Assembly: GCF_001467895.1 (NCBI RefSeq) | Contig: NZ_LNYO01000021.1 | Coordinates: 1 to 64,000 of the forward strand | DNA from: Legionella nautarum | GTDB taxonomy: Bacteria > Pseudomonadota > Gammaproteobacteria > Legionellales > Legionellaceae | Direction: 5' to 3' | DNA length: 64,000 nucleotides | Part shown: in pieces, positions 9,479-17,649 of the stretch | How the letters are laid out: every line of letters starts with the position of its first letter | How positions within the stretch are numbered: the first letter of the stretch is position 1 | Translations under genes and position numbers: made by a program | The notes under the pieces: generated by a model | Databases searched by the model: none | What the model saw: only the letters and a program-made list of their open reading frames with translations | What the model was told of the DNA's origin: nothing

Positions 9479-9622
9479 TTAAGCAGGTGCTTGCACTGTT
9501 GCAATCAGATCAATGCCATCTAAAACGATATCAGTTGGAATTGAAAATTGCTCTTGAGCAATTGCTGAGTCCTCCTGATCTGATCGCTGGCATTCAATGA
9601 TTTCGTTAATAAAATTGTTCAT
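9479..9622 (-). CDS. Putative RiPP precursor peptide 2
   Basis: A 47-residue peptide beginning MNNFINEIIECQ and ending with SIPTDIVLDGIDLIATVQ plus APA. The start has a perfect AGGAGG seven bases upstream. It is 35/47 identical to the peptide encoded just upstream at 9650-9793, and nearly all changes are conservative, so both frames are under protein-level selection. It sits 20 bases before the HExxH enzyme. The likely arrangement is an N-terminal leader of about 25 residues and a C-terminal core rich in Asp, Ile and Val. Not similar to any peptide family I recognise. Confidence 0.8.
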   Translation of the reverse strand: MNNFINEIIECQRSDQEDSAIAQEQFSIPTDIVLDGIDLIATVQAPA

Positions 9623-9649
9623 ATTTAACCTCCTAGATCCACTACCACT

Positions 9650-9793
9650 TTAGGCAGCTGTTTGCACGGTTGCCACCAGATCTATGCCATCTATAACAAT
9701 ATCGGTTGGAATCGAAAATTGTTCGTGAGCTATCGTTGAATCCTCCTGATCTAACTGTTGGCATTCAATGACTTCGTTAACAAAATTATTCAT
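9650..9793 (-). CDS. Putative RiPP precursor peptide 1
   Basis: A 47-residue peptide beginning MNNFVNEVIECQ and ending with SIPTDIVIDGIDLVATVQ plus TAA, a tandem paralogue of the next gene. GGAG lies seven bases upstream of the ATG. The two peptides differ at residues 5, 8, 13, 14, 20, 23, 34, 40, 45, 46 and a few others, while FSIPTDIV, DGIDL and ATVQ are kept. It is the first gene of the operon, downstream of a -10-like TATAAT, with 27 bases between the two peptide genes. Its role as precursor is inferred from size, duplication and the adjacent modifying enzymes. Confidence 0.8.
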   Translation of the reverse strand: MNNFVNEVIECQQLDQEDSTIAHEQFSIPTDIVIDGIDLVATVQTAA

Positions 9794-9848
9794 CTTTAAA
9801 CTCCAAGAATGATCTTACTTGACCTTATTCTTAGAAATCCTTTGCTTA

Positions 9849-9854
9849 ATTATA
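9849..9854 (-). promoter_or_regulatory. -10 element for the peptide operon
   Basis: TATAAT on the minus strand, about 55 bases upstream of the first peptide start. The -35 region is weak, which would fit a promoter needing an activator such as the divergent LuxR-type regulator. The activator idea is inference. Confidence 0.4.
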
Positions 9855-9915
9855 ATACAATTTTCCTGTTTTTGCGGGTTCTCATAGTTATCAACTGTAG
9901 TTTGAGCCCTTAGAA

Positions 9916-9950
9916 AATGACAGTTTTATCTGTCATTCCCATGGTAAAAT
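9916..9950 (+). promoter_or_regulatory. Inverted-repeat operator and -10 of the LuxR-type gene
   Basis: Perfect 8-base inverted repeat AATGACAG-TTTTAT-CTGTCATT (9916-9937) directly upstream of TAAAAT (9945-9950), so the repeat covers the -35 position of the regulator's promoter. A dyad of about 20 bases is the usual size of a LuxR/NarL-family operator. Autoregulation is inferred. Confidence 0.5.
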
Positions 9951-9983
9951 ACTAGGCAAAAATCACCACTGTCTAATTAAACA

Positions 9984-10721
9984 ATGAAATCAGTAAAATT
10001 GGATGTTAGTAAACAGTTATCCCTATATCGAAGCAATCAAGGTATCAAATTAATTGGTGCAAAGCCTTACAAAAAAGAATCCTTTGATTTCGATATCCAG
10101 CATACGGTTGGAGATGTATTGCAATGGCCCTGCTCTGTTTATTTTGAAAATACAGAGGGAATCATTTATCAATTGAATGAATGCAATGCAGACTTCTGTG
10201 GTTTTGATTCTCCAAAACAGGCGATTGGTCAAAAGTATTTTGGGTTGCGGTTATCAAAAACAAGCGAAGCGATTCGTGATAATGATAAAGCAGTCATGCA
10301 ATCTGCTAAGCGCAAAGTGTTTGACGAAGAAATTTGTGATGAGCATGAAGGGGTTTTGCGGACTCTTTCCATTAAATGCCCTTGGTTTAATCTAGAAAAT
10401 AAACTGATAGGTCTATTTGGTTGTTCCATTGTAGTAGGAGAAAATCCACTTGCCGAAACACTTTCAATACTGATGAAAATTGGTTTGTTAGCCAATGAGG
10501 AGAATGCCTATTATTCAACCCATTTAAATCTAACTTATCGACAAAGGCAGTGTGCGCAGCTTTTAGTTCAGGGTCAAACGGCTAAAGAAATCGCCAAACA
10601 AATTAATTTATCTTATCGAACAATAGAGCATTACATCGAAAATCTTAAAACGAAATTGCATTGCCAGAATAAGACAGAATTAATTATTAAGCTAAACGAT
10701 CTTCTAAGAAAAAAACCTTAA
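9984..10721 (+). CDS. PAS-LuxR type transcriptional regulator
   Basis: A 245-residue protein with a PAS-like sensory region (about residues 40-150: [20 protein letters not shown], then IGQKYFGL and [14 protein letters not shown]) and a C-terminal LuxR/GerE helix-turn-helix ([20 protein letters not shown], then [19 protein letters not shown]). It lacks an acyl-homoserine-lactone binding domain. It is divergent from the twin-peptide operon across a 190-base promoter region and so is the obvious candidate for its regulator. The PAS ligand is unknown. Confidence 0.85.
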   Translation: MKSVKLDVSKQLSLYRSNQGIKLIGAKPYKKESFDFDIQHTVGDVLQWPCSVYFENTEGIIYQLNECNADFCGFDSPKQAIGQKYFGLRLSKTSEAIRDNDKAVMQSAKRKVFDEEICDEHEGVLRTLSIKCPWFNLENKLIGLFGCSIVVGENPLAETLSILMKIGLLANEENAYYSTHLNLTYRQRQCAQLLVQGQTAKEIAKQINLSYRTIEHYIENLKTKLHCQNKTELIIKLNDLLRKKP

Positions 10722-10735
10722 TAATCATTGAAACA

Positions 10736-10809
10736 TATAGGGTATTAATACGGTATTTATGGATTTTTTTTTACCCTATAGTGTCAGATATTTGATTCAA
10801 TTAGGGTAA
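10736..10809 (+). promoter_or_regulatory. queF leader with mutually exclusive hairpins
   Basis: Three segments: TATAGGGTA (10736-10744), TTACCCTATA (10771-10780) and TAGGGTAA (10802-10809). The middle one is perfectly complementary to the first (9 pairs) and to the last (8 pairs). The last segment contains the AGGG ribosome binding site seven bases before the queF ATG. This geometry could switch translation of a preQ1-pathway gene. It does not look like preQ1-I as I know it. Whether the first segment is transcribed is not certain. Confidence 0.45.
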
Positions 10810-10813
10810 TACT

Positions 10814-11599
10814 ATGAAAGAGGAAAACGATTCTTTATTAGGCAAAAGTACAGTCTATGAACCTTATTATAATCCTGAACAATTATTTTCTATTTCAAGG
10901 AGAGCACAGCGCGAAGAACTTGGTATCTCATCGACCCCGCCTTTCTTTGGATGTGATAAGTGGAACCATTATGAACTGTCCTGGTTAAATGAAAAGGGAA
11001 AACCTATTTTTGCCCTAGCAGAAATTATTTATTCTTGTCACTCTCCTTTTCTCATTGAATCTAAGTCATTGAAACTTTATTTTAATTCTTTCAATAATAC
11101 AAAATTTGCTAGTTCAGAGGCAGTGCAACGTCAAATAATAAATGATCTTGAGAAAAAAATAGCGGCTAAAGTTATTGTTAAAATTAATCCATTTCATGGA
11201 GAAGAAATTCAGCCTTTTGAAGGTATATGCCTCGACGAATTGGATGTGGCTTGCTCAATTTACACTGTTGATCCTTTGTTGTTAACGGTGGAGAAAGCGC
11301 TGGTTAAGGAGCAGCTCTATTCCAATTTACTCAAATCAAATTGCCTAGTTACCAACCAACCTGATTGGGCTAGTGTGCAGATTATTTATTCAGGAAAAAA
11401 GATAAATCATGCTGGATTGTTGCGCTATTTAGTTTCCTTTCGCAATCACAATGAATTTGCTGAGCATTGTATAGAAAGAATCTTCATGGATATTATGCGT
11501 TTTTGTAAACCCGAAGAATTGACTGTTTTCGGACGCTATTCGCGAAGAGGGGGCTTAGCCATCAATCCTTTACGCACGACAAAAAAGAGCTATTATTAG
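10814..11599 (+). CDS. queF: NADPH-dependent 7-cyano-7-deazaguanine reductase QueF
   Basis: A 261-residue bimodular (E. coli-length) QueF. It reduces the nitrile preQ0 to the amine preQ1 in queuosine tRNA modification. Family landmarks are visible: LGKSTVYEPYYNP near the N-terminus, YELSWLNEKGKP, the NADPH-binding motif ESKSLKLYFNSFNNTKF, KSNCLVTNQPDW with the Cys that forms the thioimide, and LRYLVSFRNHNEFAEHCIER with the conserved Glu and His. ATG has AGGG seven bases upstream. The leader at 10736-10809 may control translation. Its gene neighbour lldD is convergent and unrelated. Confidence 0.95.
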   Translation: MKEENDSLLGKSTVYEPYYNPEQLFSISRRAQREELGISSTPPFFGCDKWNHYELSWLNEKGKPIFALAEIIYSCHSPFLIESKSLKLYFNSFNNTKFASSEAVQRQIINDLEKKIAAKVIVKINPFHGEEIQPFEGICLDELDVACSIYTVDPLLLTVEKALVKEQLYSNLLKSNCLVTNQPDWASVQIIYSGKKINHAGLLRYLVSFRNHNEFAEHCIERIFMDIMRFCKPEELTVFGRYSRRGGLAINPLRTTKKSYY

Positions 11600-11613
11600 T
11601 GCGTATTCACAGC

Positions 11614-12744
11614 CTAAGCAAGTATCTCTTTATTAATTTCTGCAATGGAAGTAACTCCCGTCAAGGTCATGGTTATTTCCATTTCTTTAGCGAAAATAGC
11701 TAAGAGATTTTCAACACCTGCTTGGCCTGCTGTAGCCAATGCATAAGCCACTGAGCGCCCAAGCAGGACACCTTTTGCGCCAAGAGCGAGCATTCTTACA
11801 ACATCAAGCCCGGAACGTATGCCTGAGTCAACGAGGAGCGGAAGCTCATTGCCTACGGCATCGGCGATGAGAGGCAGTGCTTTCGTTGTTGACATCACGC
11901 CATCCAATTGTCGCCCGCCGTGATTAGAGACAACAATGGCATCGGCACCAAATTGAATAGCATCTTTCGCATCTTGGGGGTCAAGAATTCCTTTAATAAT
12001 CATTGGGCCTTGCCAAAAGTCACGTATCCATTCAAGATCTTTCCAGCTAATCGTTGGATCGAAGTTCGTGGTTAACCAATCAATATATTTTTCCAGGGTC
12101 ATCGCGTGACCAAAGTATTTTGAAACATTACCCAGCGTATGCGGGCGCCCTCTAATACCCACGTTATAAGTCCAAGAAGGTTTAGTAAGAGCTTGTAAAA
12201 TCCGTTTTCCTGCTGAGAAACGGCCTGACATTCCAGAATGAGCATCACGATATCGAGCTCCAGGCACTGCCATGTCTGCGGTGAAAACCAATGTTTGAGC
12301 GCCGGCTGCGCGAGCTCTCTCAAGCATATTTTTTAAAAAACCACGATCTTTGAGGATATAAAGTTGAAACCAAATAGGCTGCGGGCTTTGCGAAGCAACC
12401 TCTTCTATCGGACAAATCGATAGCGTAGATAGTGTATAGGGTATACCATATTTCGCAGCCGCTTTAGCGGCCTGCACTTCCCCGCGGCGAGCATACATTC
12501 CTGTTATCCCGACGGGAGCTAAAATAATGGGCATTGCTAATTTCTGCCCAAATAATTCAGTTTCAAAACTCAAATTTTCGATTGATTTTAGAACGCGTTG
12601 ACGTAGGATTATTTGTTTGAGATCGGCAGTATTGGCCTGCAAAGTATGTTCATTGTAAGAGCCTCCATCGATATAATCGAAGAGGAAACGAGGTAATTTA
12701 CGTTCTGCAGCTTTGCGATAATCTAAAGGAGAAGAGATAATCAT
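11614..12744 (-). CDS. lldD: FMN-dependent L-lactate dehydrogenase (LldD type)
   Basis: A 376-residue alpha-hydroxy-acid oxidase family protein. FMN and substrate residues are visible: [19 protein letters not shown] at the N-terminal strand, [24 protein letters not shown] (with the substrate Arg), [20 protein letters not shown] (with the catalytic-barrel Lys) and [10 protein letters not shown], which carries the catalytic His and an Arg. It oxidises L-lactate to pyruvate and passes electrons to the respiratory chain at the inner membrane. No lactate permease is adjacent. Related glycolate or mandelate oxidases are the alternatives. Confidence 0.9.
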   Translation of the reverse strand: MIISSPLDYRKAAERKLPRFLFDYIDGGSYNEHTLQANTADLKQIILRQRVLKSIENLSFETELFGQKLAMPIILAPVGITGMYARRGEVQAAKAAAKYGIPYTLSTLSICPIEEVASQSPQPIWFQLYILKDRGFLKNMLERARAAGAQTLVFTADMAVPGARYRDAHSGMSGRFSAGKRILQALTKPSWTYNVGIRGRPHTLGNVSKYFGHAMTLEKYIDWLTTNFDPTISWKDLEWIRDFWQGPMIIKGILDPQDAKDAIQFGADAIVVSNHGGRQLDGVMSTTKALPLIADAVGNELPLLVDSGIRSGLDVVRMLALGAKGVLLGRSVAYALATAGQAGVENLLAIFAKEMEITMTLTGVTSIAEINKEILA

Positions 12745-12842
12745 TGGTGGGCTCAGTTTACATCAATTAAATTAATGTATAGGATCAAACAGATAAAGAA
12801 AAGCCTAGAAGTTAAATCGTTAATAGTTCTTCTCCTCGTACC

Positions 12843-12878
12843 TTATTCCGAGCGTAGAGCGGTCCAGGCTCGGAATAA
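12843..12878. repeat. Perfect 11-bp inverted repeat upstream of glutamate dehydrogenase
   Basis: TTATTCCGAGC (12843-12853) and GCTCGGAATAA (12868-12878) with a 14-base loop, about 48 bases before the likely start at 12926. In the transcript it would form a strong 5' UTR hairpin; on DNA it could be an operator. No poly-T tract follows, so it is not an intrinsic terminator. Confidence 0.5.
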
Positions 12879-12925
12879 CATACGGAATGAGCTATTACTC
12901 AAATCGACCACAAGGACAGGAAATT

Positions 12926-15900
12926 ATGGCGATGACATGGAAAGAAGCGCTTCAAAAAAAAATTATTGAGTTATACAAAGGTAAAAAAAGCTCTCCCCTT
13001 ATTAAGAATTATGCAAACATCTTTCCGCATTGCTATATCGATGCCTATCCTGTTGAGGTTGCGATCAATGATCTGCCTTACATAGAAAAATTATCTGCAA
13101 AAAACCCTCTTGAAATTGATTTCTATTACACTGCTAAACAAACCTATCCACTGAGTGTTCGTCTTTTTTTATGGGATCAGCCCAAACCGCTTTCAATCAT
13201 TTTGCCCATGCTCGAAAATTTGGGCTTAATTACTTATAGTGTAGGTACGCATGATTTAACTTTAAGCCGCAATCAGACAGTCTGGGTCTGCGATTTTTCA
13301 GTGTGTTATGTAAAAGATACACTTGAAATTGATAAATCTTCTACTTTATTTAAGAAAGCGTTCGCGCAGATTTATTTTGGTTTTGCAGAAAATGATGGCT
13401 TTAATAAGCTGGTTTTAGGCGCATCCTTAGCCTGGCATGAGGTGATGGTTTTGCGAGCCTATGCGCGCTATCTTCAGCAAATTCATTTTCGTTACACGCA
13501 GCCCTATATTGAAAAAACACTCGTTCATAACACGGATATAACCAAGGTTTTGATTGAGCTTTTCAAAAAAATGCACGATCCCAGTAAAAAAGTGAAAAAC
13601 CATAAGGAAGAAATGGGACAAGAGGTTTTACAAAGGCTCGAAGCGGTTTCAAGCCTCGATGAAGACTTGATCATTCGCCAGTTTCTAGCCCTGATTAAAG
13701 CTACCTTACGCACCAATTATTTTCAGTTAGCAGATAATAAAAAATCCAAAGAATATTTATCATTAAAATTTTCTTTAACAGAGGTTCCGTATCTTCCCTT
13801 ACCTATCCCTTTATATGGAATTTTTGTTTATTCGCCGCAATTTGAAGGGATTCATCTGCGCAGCGCGAAAGTTGCTCGTGGGGGAATTCGCTGGTCTGAG
13901 CGTTTAGAAGATTTTCGTACAGAAGTGTTGGGATTAATGAAAGCACAAAAAGTGAAAAATGCGATTATTGTTCCCTCGGGTGCGAAAGGTGGATTTATAT
14001 TAAAAAAACAATTGAGCAATCCTACTCGCGAAGTTCTGCGAGCAGAAGTGATTCGTTGTTATAAATTATTTATTTCAGGTTTATTAGACTTAACCGACAA
14101 TATTGTCGGACAAACTTTCCAGCATCCGAAGCATGTTATTTGTTATGATGATTTTGATCCTTATTTAGTAGTAGCAGCAGATAAGGGGACGGCTGCTTTT
14201 TCGGATATCGCGAATGAAATTTCCAAAAGTTATAATTTCTGGCTTGGCGATGCGTTTGCTTCGGGAGGTGCCACCGGCTACGATCATAAAAAGATTGGCA
14301 TTACTGCCCGTGGCGCCTGGGAATCGGTAAAACGTCATTTTCGCGAATTAAATATTGATGCAACCAGCGCTAATATCACCGTCGTCGGTATTGGTGACAT
14401 GAGTGGTGATGTGTTTGGCAATGCAATGATGTATTCCAAGCACCTTCAATTAATAGCTGCTTTTGATCATCGTCATATTTTTATTGATCCTAACCCCAAT
14501 CCTGAGGTCTCTTATAAAGAACGTGTCCGTCTTTTTAATTTAGCTAACTCAAGCTGGGAGGATTACAATCCGAAATTAATTTCCAAAGGCGGTGGTGTTT
14601 TCAGCCGTAGTTTAAAATCGATTACGCTGAGCCCAGAAATAAAAACGGTATTGGGTACCACTGCAAAAGCACTCAATCCCAATGAACTCATCTGTGCCAT
14701 CCTCAAAGCGCCAGTGCAACTCTTGTTTAACGGTGGTATAGGAACTTATGTAAAAGCAAGCACAGAAACTAATGTTGATGTAGGTGATCATAGCAACGAC
14801 TACTGCCGCGTCAACGGTGAAGAGCTGCGCTGTAAAGTAGTCGCTGAAGGTGGAAATTTGGGTTTTACTCAGTTAGGTCGAGTGGAATATGCATTAACGG
14901 GAGGGTTAATTAATACTGATTTTATCGACAATTCAGCAGGTGTTGATACTTCCGATCATGAAGTCAATTTAAAGATTTTATTAGACCATCAGGTTGCCGC
15001 TGGAAAATTATCAGAAAAAAGCCGTAATAAATTATTAGCGAAAGTAGCCGATGAAGTGGCTGAATTGGTATTACAGGATAATTACGAACAGGCTTTACTA
15101 ATGAGTTATTCAGCCCAACGCGCAAAAATCAATATTACTTTACATACCCACTATATTAAAGAATTAGAAAGCTTGGGTCTTTTAGATCGAAAATTAGAAT
15201 TTTTACCTGACGATAAAAAATTGATAGAGCGCAAATCAATCGGTGAAGGATTAACTCGACCTGAGCTAGCTGTTTTAATAGCCTATAGTAAAATTTATAT
15301 TAAAAATGAAATCTTAAATTCATCCTTGCCTGAGGAACCTATTTTTAAACAATTGGTAGAAACAGCATTTCCCAAATCGATTGTTGCAAAATATAAATCA
15401 GCAATGAAGGAGCATCGATTGCATCGCGAAATTATTGCCACGCAATTGAGTAATCAAGTTGTGAATGAAATGGGAATTACCTTTATTTATCGATTACAAA
15501 TGGAAAATAGTGCGACAGTGAGTGAAATTGTTCGCGCTTATATGGTTACTGCCCTCATTTTTGAAACACGCGAAGTACAAAAACTTGTTCTCTCGCTAGA
15601 TTTTAAACTGCAAATGAACGAGCAATACAACATGCTCTACAATATCCGTAATTTTCTTAATTTAGCGACTCGATGGTTTTTAAACTCTAATTATCTCCAA
15701 GAAGATTTGACTACGCTGGTGAAGTATTTTTCTAAGAAAATCAAAGCCATTGAAAAAGTAACACCAGACTTGATGGGCGGTGTAACCAAACAATATTACG
15801 AGACGCTTACTCAGCAATTTACAGTTGCCGGACTGCCGGCTGAAGCAGCTAAGCGCATTGCTACTTATCGAGCAATTTATACTGGTCTAAATATTATCGA

Positions 15901-16303
15901 AGTGGCAGCACAAAATCATTTTGATTTGCTCAGAACAACAGAAGTTTATTTTCTAGTTGGCGAACACTTTAATTTGCTCTGGTTCCGAGATCAGATCGCA
16001 CGCGATTCTCGTGAAGGGCATTGGAATACTTTATCGCGCTTAACCATTCGTGATGAATTGGATTTTGCTCAAAGAGCACTTTCTGAATCAATATTAAAAT
16101 CAGATAAAAACAAATCCGATGACGTTCCTACCCTCATCCAAAAATGGATGGATCGTAATGAGCGAATGATAAGACGCTGGAATAGGTTATTGGAGCAACT
16201 GCATGGCAGTGGTACTGTTGATTACCCTATGTTTTTTGTTGCCATGCGGGAATTAATTAGTTTAATTGGAGTAAGGCCAAATAGTTTAATAGAAATAAAA
16301 TAA
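12926..16303 (+). CDS. NAD-specific glutamate dehydrogenase, short form
   Basis: A 1125-residue member of the large NAD-GDH family (oxidative deamination of glutamate to 2-oxoglutarate). The catalytic domain has KVARGGIRWSERLEDFR, GLMKAQKVKNAIIVPSGAKG with substrate lysines, and the NAD-binding VVGIGDMSGDVFGNAMM. The C-terminal helical region ends at residue 1125. Bacterial enzymes of this family usually have about 1600 residues with ACT-like regulatory domains at the N-terminus; here only the last of these (about residues 45-150) appears to be left. ATG at 12926 follows AAGGACAGG; an ATG at 12887 in the same frame lacks a good site. Confidence 0.9.
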   Translation: MAMTWKEALQKKIIELYKGKKSSPLIKNYANIFPHCYIDAYPVEVAINDLPYIEKLSAKNPLEIDFYYTAKQTYPLSVRLFLWDQPKPLSIILPMLENLGLITYSVGTHDLTLSRNQTVWVCDFSVCYVKDTLEIDKSSTLFKKAFAQIYFGFAENDGFNKLVLGASLAWHEVMVLRAYARYLQQIHFRYTQPYIEKTLVHNTDITKVLIELFKKMHDPSKKVKNHKEEMGQEVLQRLEAVSSLDEDLIIRQFLALIKATLRTNYFQLADNKKSKEYLSLKFSLTEVPYLPLPIPLYGIFVYSPQFEGIHLRSAKVARGGIRWSERLEDFRTEVLGLMKAQKVKNAIIVPSGAKGGFILKKQLSNPTREVLRAEVIRCYKLFISGLLDLTDNIVGQTFQHPKHVICYDDFDPYLVVAADKGTAAFSDIANEISKSYNFWLGDAFASGGATGYDHKKIGITARGAWESVKRHFRELNIDATSANITVVGIGDMSGDVFGNAMMYSKHLQLIAAFDHRHIFIDPNPNPEVSYKERVRLFNLANSSWEDYNPKLISKGGGVFSRSLKSITLSPEIKTVLGTTAKALNPNELICAILKAPVQLLFNGGIGTYVKASTETNVDVGDHSNDYCRVNGEELRCKVVAEGGNLGFTQLGRVEYALTGGLINTDFIDNSAGVDTSDHEVNLKILLDHQVAAGKLSEKSRNKLLAKVADEVAELVLQDNYEQALLMSYSAQRAKINITLHTHYIKELESLGLLDRKLEFLPDDKKLIERKSIGEGLTRPELAVLIAYSKIYIKNEILNSSLPEEPIFKQLVETAFPKSIVAKYKSAMKEHRLHREIIATQLSNQVVNEMGITFIYRLQMENSATVSEIVRAYMVTALIFETREVQKLVLSLDFKLQMNEQYNMLYNIRNFLNLATRWFLNSNYLQEDLTTLVKYFSKKIKAIEKVTPDLMGGVTKQYYETLTQQFTVAGLPAEAAKRIATYRAIYTGLNIIEVAAQNHFDLLRTTEVYFLVGEHFNLLWFRDQIARDSREGHWNTLSRLTIRDELDFAQRALSESILKSDKNKSDDVPTLIQKWMDRNERMIRRWNRLLEQLHGSGTVDYPMFFVAMRELISLIGVRPNSLIEIK

Positions 16304-16322
16304 TCAGTTCGATCAAACTTTA

Positions 16323-16355
16323 CTTAATCTTTTCTTAATATATAGGCAGTATTAT
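16323..16355 (+). promoter_or_regulatory. Putative PmrA box with -10 element
   Basis: CTTAATCTT-TT-CTTAATATA at 16323-16342 is a near-perfect match to the two-half-site PmrA consensus of Legionella Dot/Icm effector promoters. A -10-like TATTAT at 16350-16355 follows after exactly seven bases, and the ankyrin gene starts 28 bases later. Seen: sequence and spacing. Known: PmrA controls many effector genes. Confidence 0.65.
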
Positions 16356-16383
16356 AGCGTATTTTGCATAATATAGATAAAGT

Positions 16384-17352
16384 ATGGGTTATTATTGCAC
16401 TGATCCCAAATTTAGATCCTTGGAGTTTCTCCATTTTCCGGATGAAGAATTATTGTCTTTCATAAGGCGAAATTTTTTTAATCCTAATGCATTATGGGCT
16501 AAAGATAATCCTTTTTTGCATCTTATTTTGGCGAATGAATTCTATTCATCATTTGAGAGGCTAATAGATTTAATTCCTGAACGTATTAATCCTAATCTCT
16601 GTGATGGGGAGGCTTTTGGCAGAAAATCATTATTAATTTTACTCTGTTTATTGCCTCCAAGTGATTCTGTCGCTCTTAAATTTATTGAGCTTTATAAACA
16701 TCGGCTTGATTTAAATTATCAAGATAAAACAGGAAAAACTGCCTTACATTATGCAATTATTCTTGGGCGCTATAAGTTAGCCTCCTGTCTTGTAGAACTC
16801 GGCGCTTCATTAGATATTATCGATGAAAACGGTTACATTCCAGAAGAGTATGTACAATGCCCTGTAGCAGTTGTTGCATCGACTCTAAAATCGATAGATA
16901 TTGATCCCGCACGCGATATCAACGCTTCGCGGAATAAGCTTTCTGATCATTTCAATCGGCCCCTGCAATTGCAAGGCATTCAATTACCACAGGTAAAAAG
17001 TATGATTCAGCACGTTTTTGCTGATAAAGATCTCGTATTAGTCAAATATATTGAAGGTCAAGAGGGTATTTGTAATACCTTCGTGGGTGATAACTGCGTC
17101 GAGACCTATAGAAATATGCAAAAATTTGCCGTAGAGATTGCTAGTAATTACAACATTTCATTAAAGAAAATTTTTGTTTGCGAACCATTAAAGGAAGATG
17201 AGCTCTTTAAATTTAAAGAGGTGTTAGTTAATTTGAATCAGACGCTTTCTGGAATATCCATTTATGAGCAATGCGTAGAGGGCCATAAAAAATTGCAAAA
17301 GCTATTTGAAATGATAGCGTCAGAAAGATCGTTGTATTCCAATAACAATTAA
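16384..17352 (+). CDS. Ankyrin-repeat protein, candidate Dot/Icm effector
   Basis: A 322-residue cytosolic-type protein. An ankyrin region spans about residues 70-165, with one clear repeat, DKTGKTALHYAIILGRYKLA, followed by SCLVELGASLDIIDENGYIP; flanking repeats are degenerate. The C-terminal half has no recognisable domain. Ankyrin proteins of this size are a common Legionella effector class, and a PmrA-type box lies just upstream. The polar C-terminus (SERSLYSNNN) fits a Dot/Icm signal only loosely. Secretion and host target are inference. Confidence 0.7.
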   Translation: MGYYCTDPKFRSLEFLHFPDEELLSFIRRNFFNPNALWAKDNPFLHLILANEFYSSFERLIDLIPERINPNLCDGEAFGRKSLLILLCLLPPSDSVALKFIELYKHRLDLNYQDKTGKTALHYAIILGRYKLASCLVELGASLDIIDENGYIPEEYVQCPVAVVASTLKSIDIDPARDINASRNKLSDHFNRPLQLQGIQLPQVKSMIQHVFADKDLVLVKYIEGQEGICNTFVGDNCVETYRNMQKFAVEIASNYNISLKKIFVCEPLKEDELFKFKEVLVNLNQTLSGISIYEQCVEGHKKLQKLFEMIASERSLYSNNN

Positions 17353-17649
17353 GTTTTTAAGAATTAACCCCCTCTGTCCCGCAGCTTGTCCATGGTATCC
17401 AAGCTTTCTCATTTGAGATCCAAATCTCTGGAGCTCGTGAATAAGGCGTGAGAGGTCGGATGGAGTTCAGTAAGACACAACGCAGGGCATCTTTAATTGG
17501 CTTGATTCCTTCGCTTTCACAGCAGGTTTCATATCAAGCGATTTGCGAAAAATTAATGGGCTTGTTTGCCCAATATAATTCGCGAATTAATTCTGATTTA
17601 ATAGGAATAAAAACCGAATTGGGCTCGCCTTTTTTCGCGAGTAGCTTGA
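17353..17649. other. Intergenic region with degraded repeat and possible terminator
   Basis: About 300 bases between the convergent ankyrin and fumC genes. CCGCAGCTTGTCCATGG near 17382-17398 is an imperfect palindrome of the kind found in dispersed intergenic repeats. A weak CTCGC/GCGAG hairpin near 17625-17645 could end fumC transcription. A 76-codon open frame (17448-17678) runs into fumC and is not supported. Confidence 0.35.

Noticed and set aside
7723-10721. A prophage or insertion-sequence origin for the peptide locus
   Set aside because: No integrase, transposase, direct repeats or tRNA gene were found near it.
10722-10813. A standard preQ1-I riboswitch in front of queF
   Set aside because: The expected short stem with its C/A-rich pseudoknot tail was not found; only the alternative pairing described in the findings is visible.
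12775-12969. 64-codon open frame upstream of glutamate dehydrogenase
   Set aside because: It overlaps the dehydrogenase start in another frame and is made largely of the inverted repeat region.
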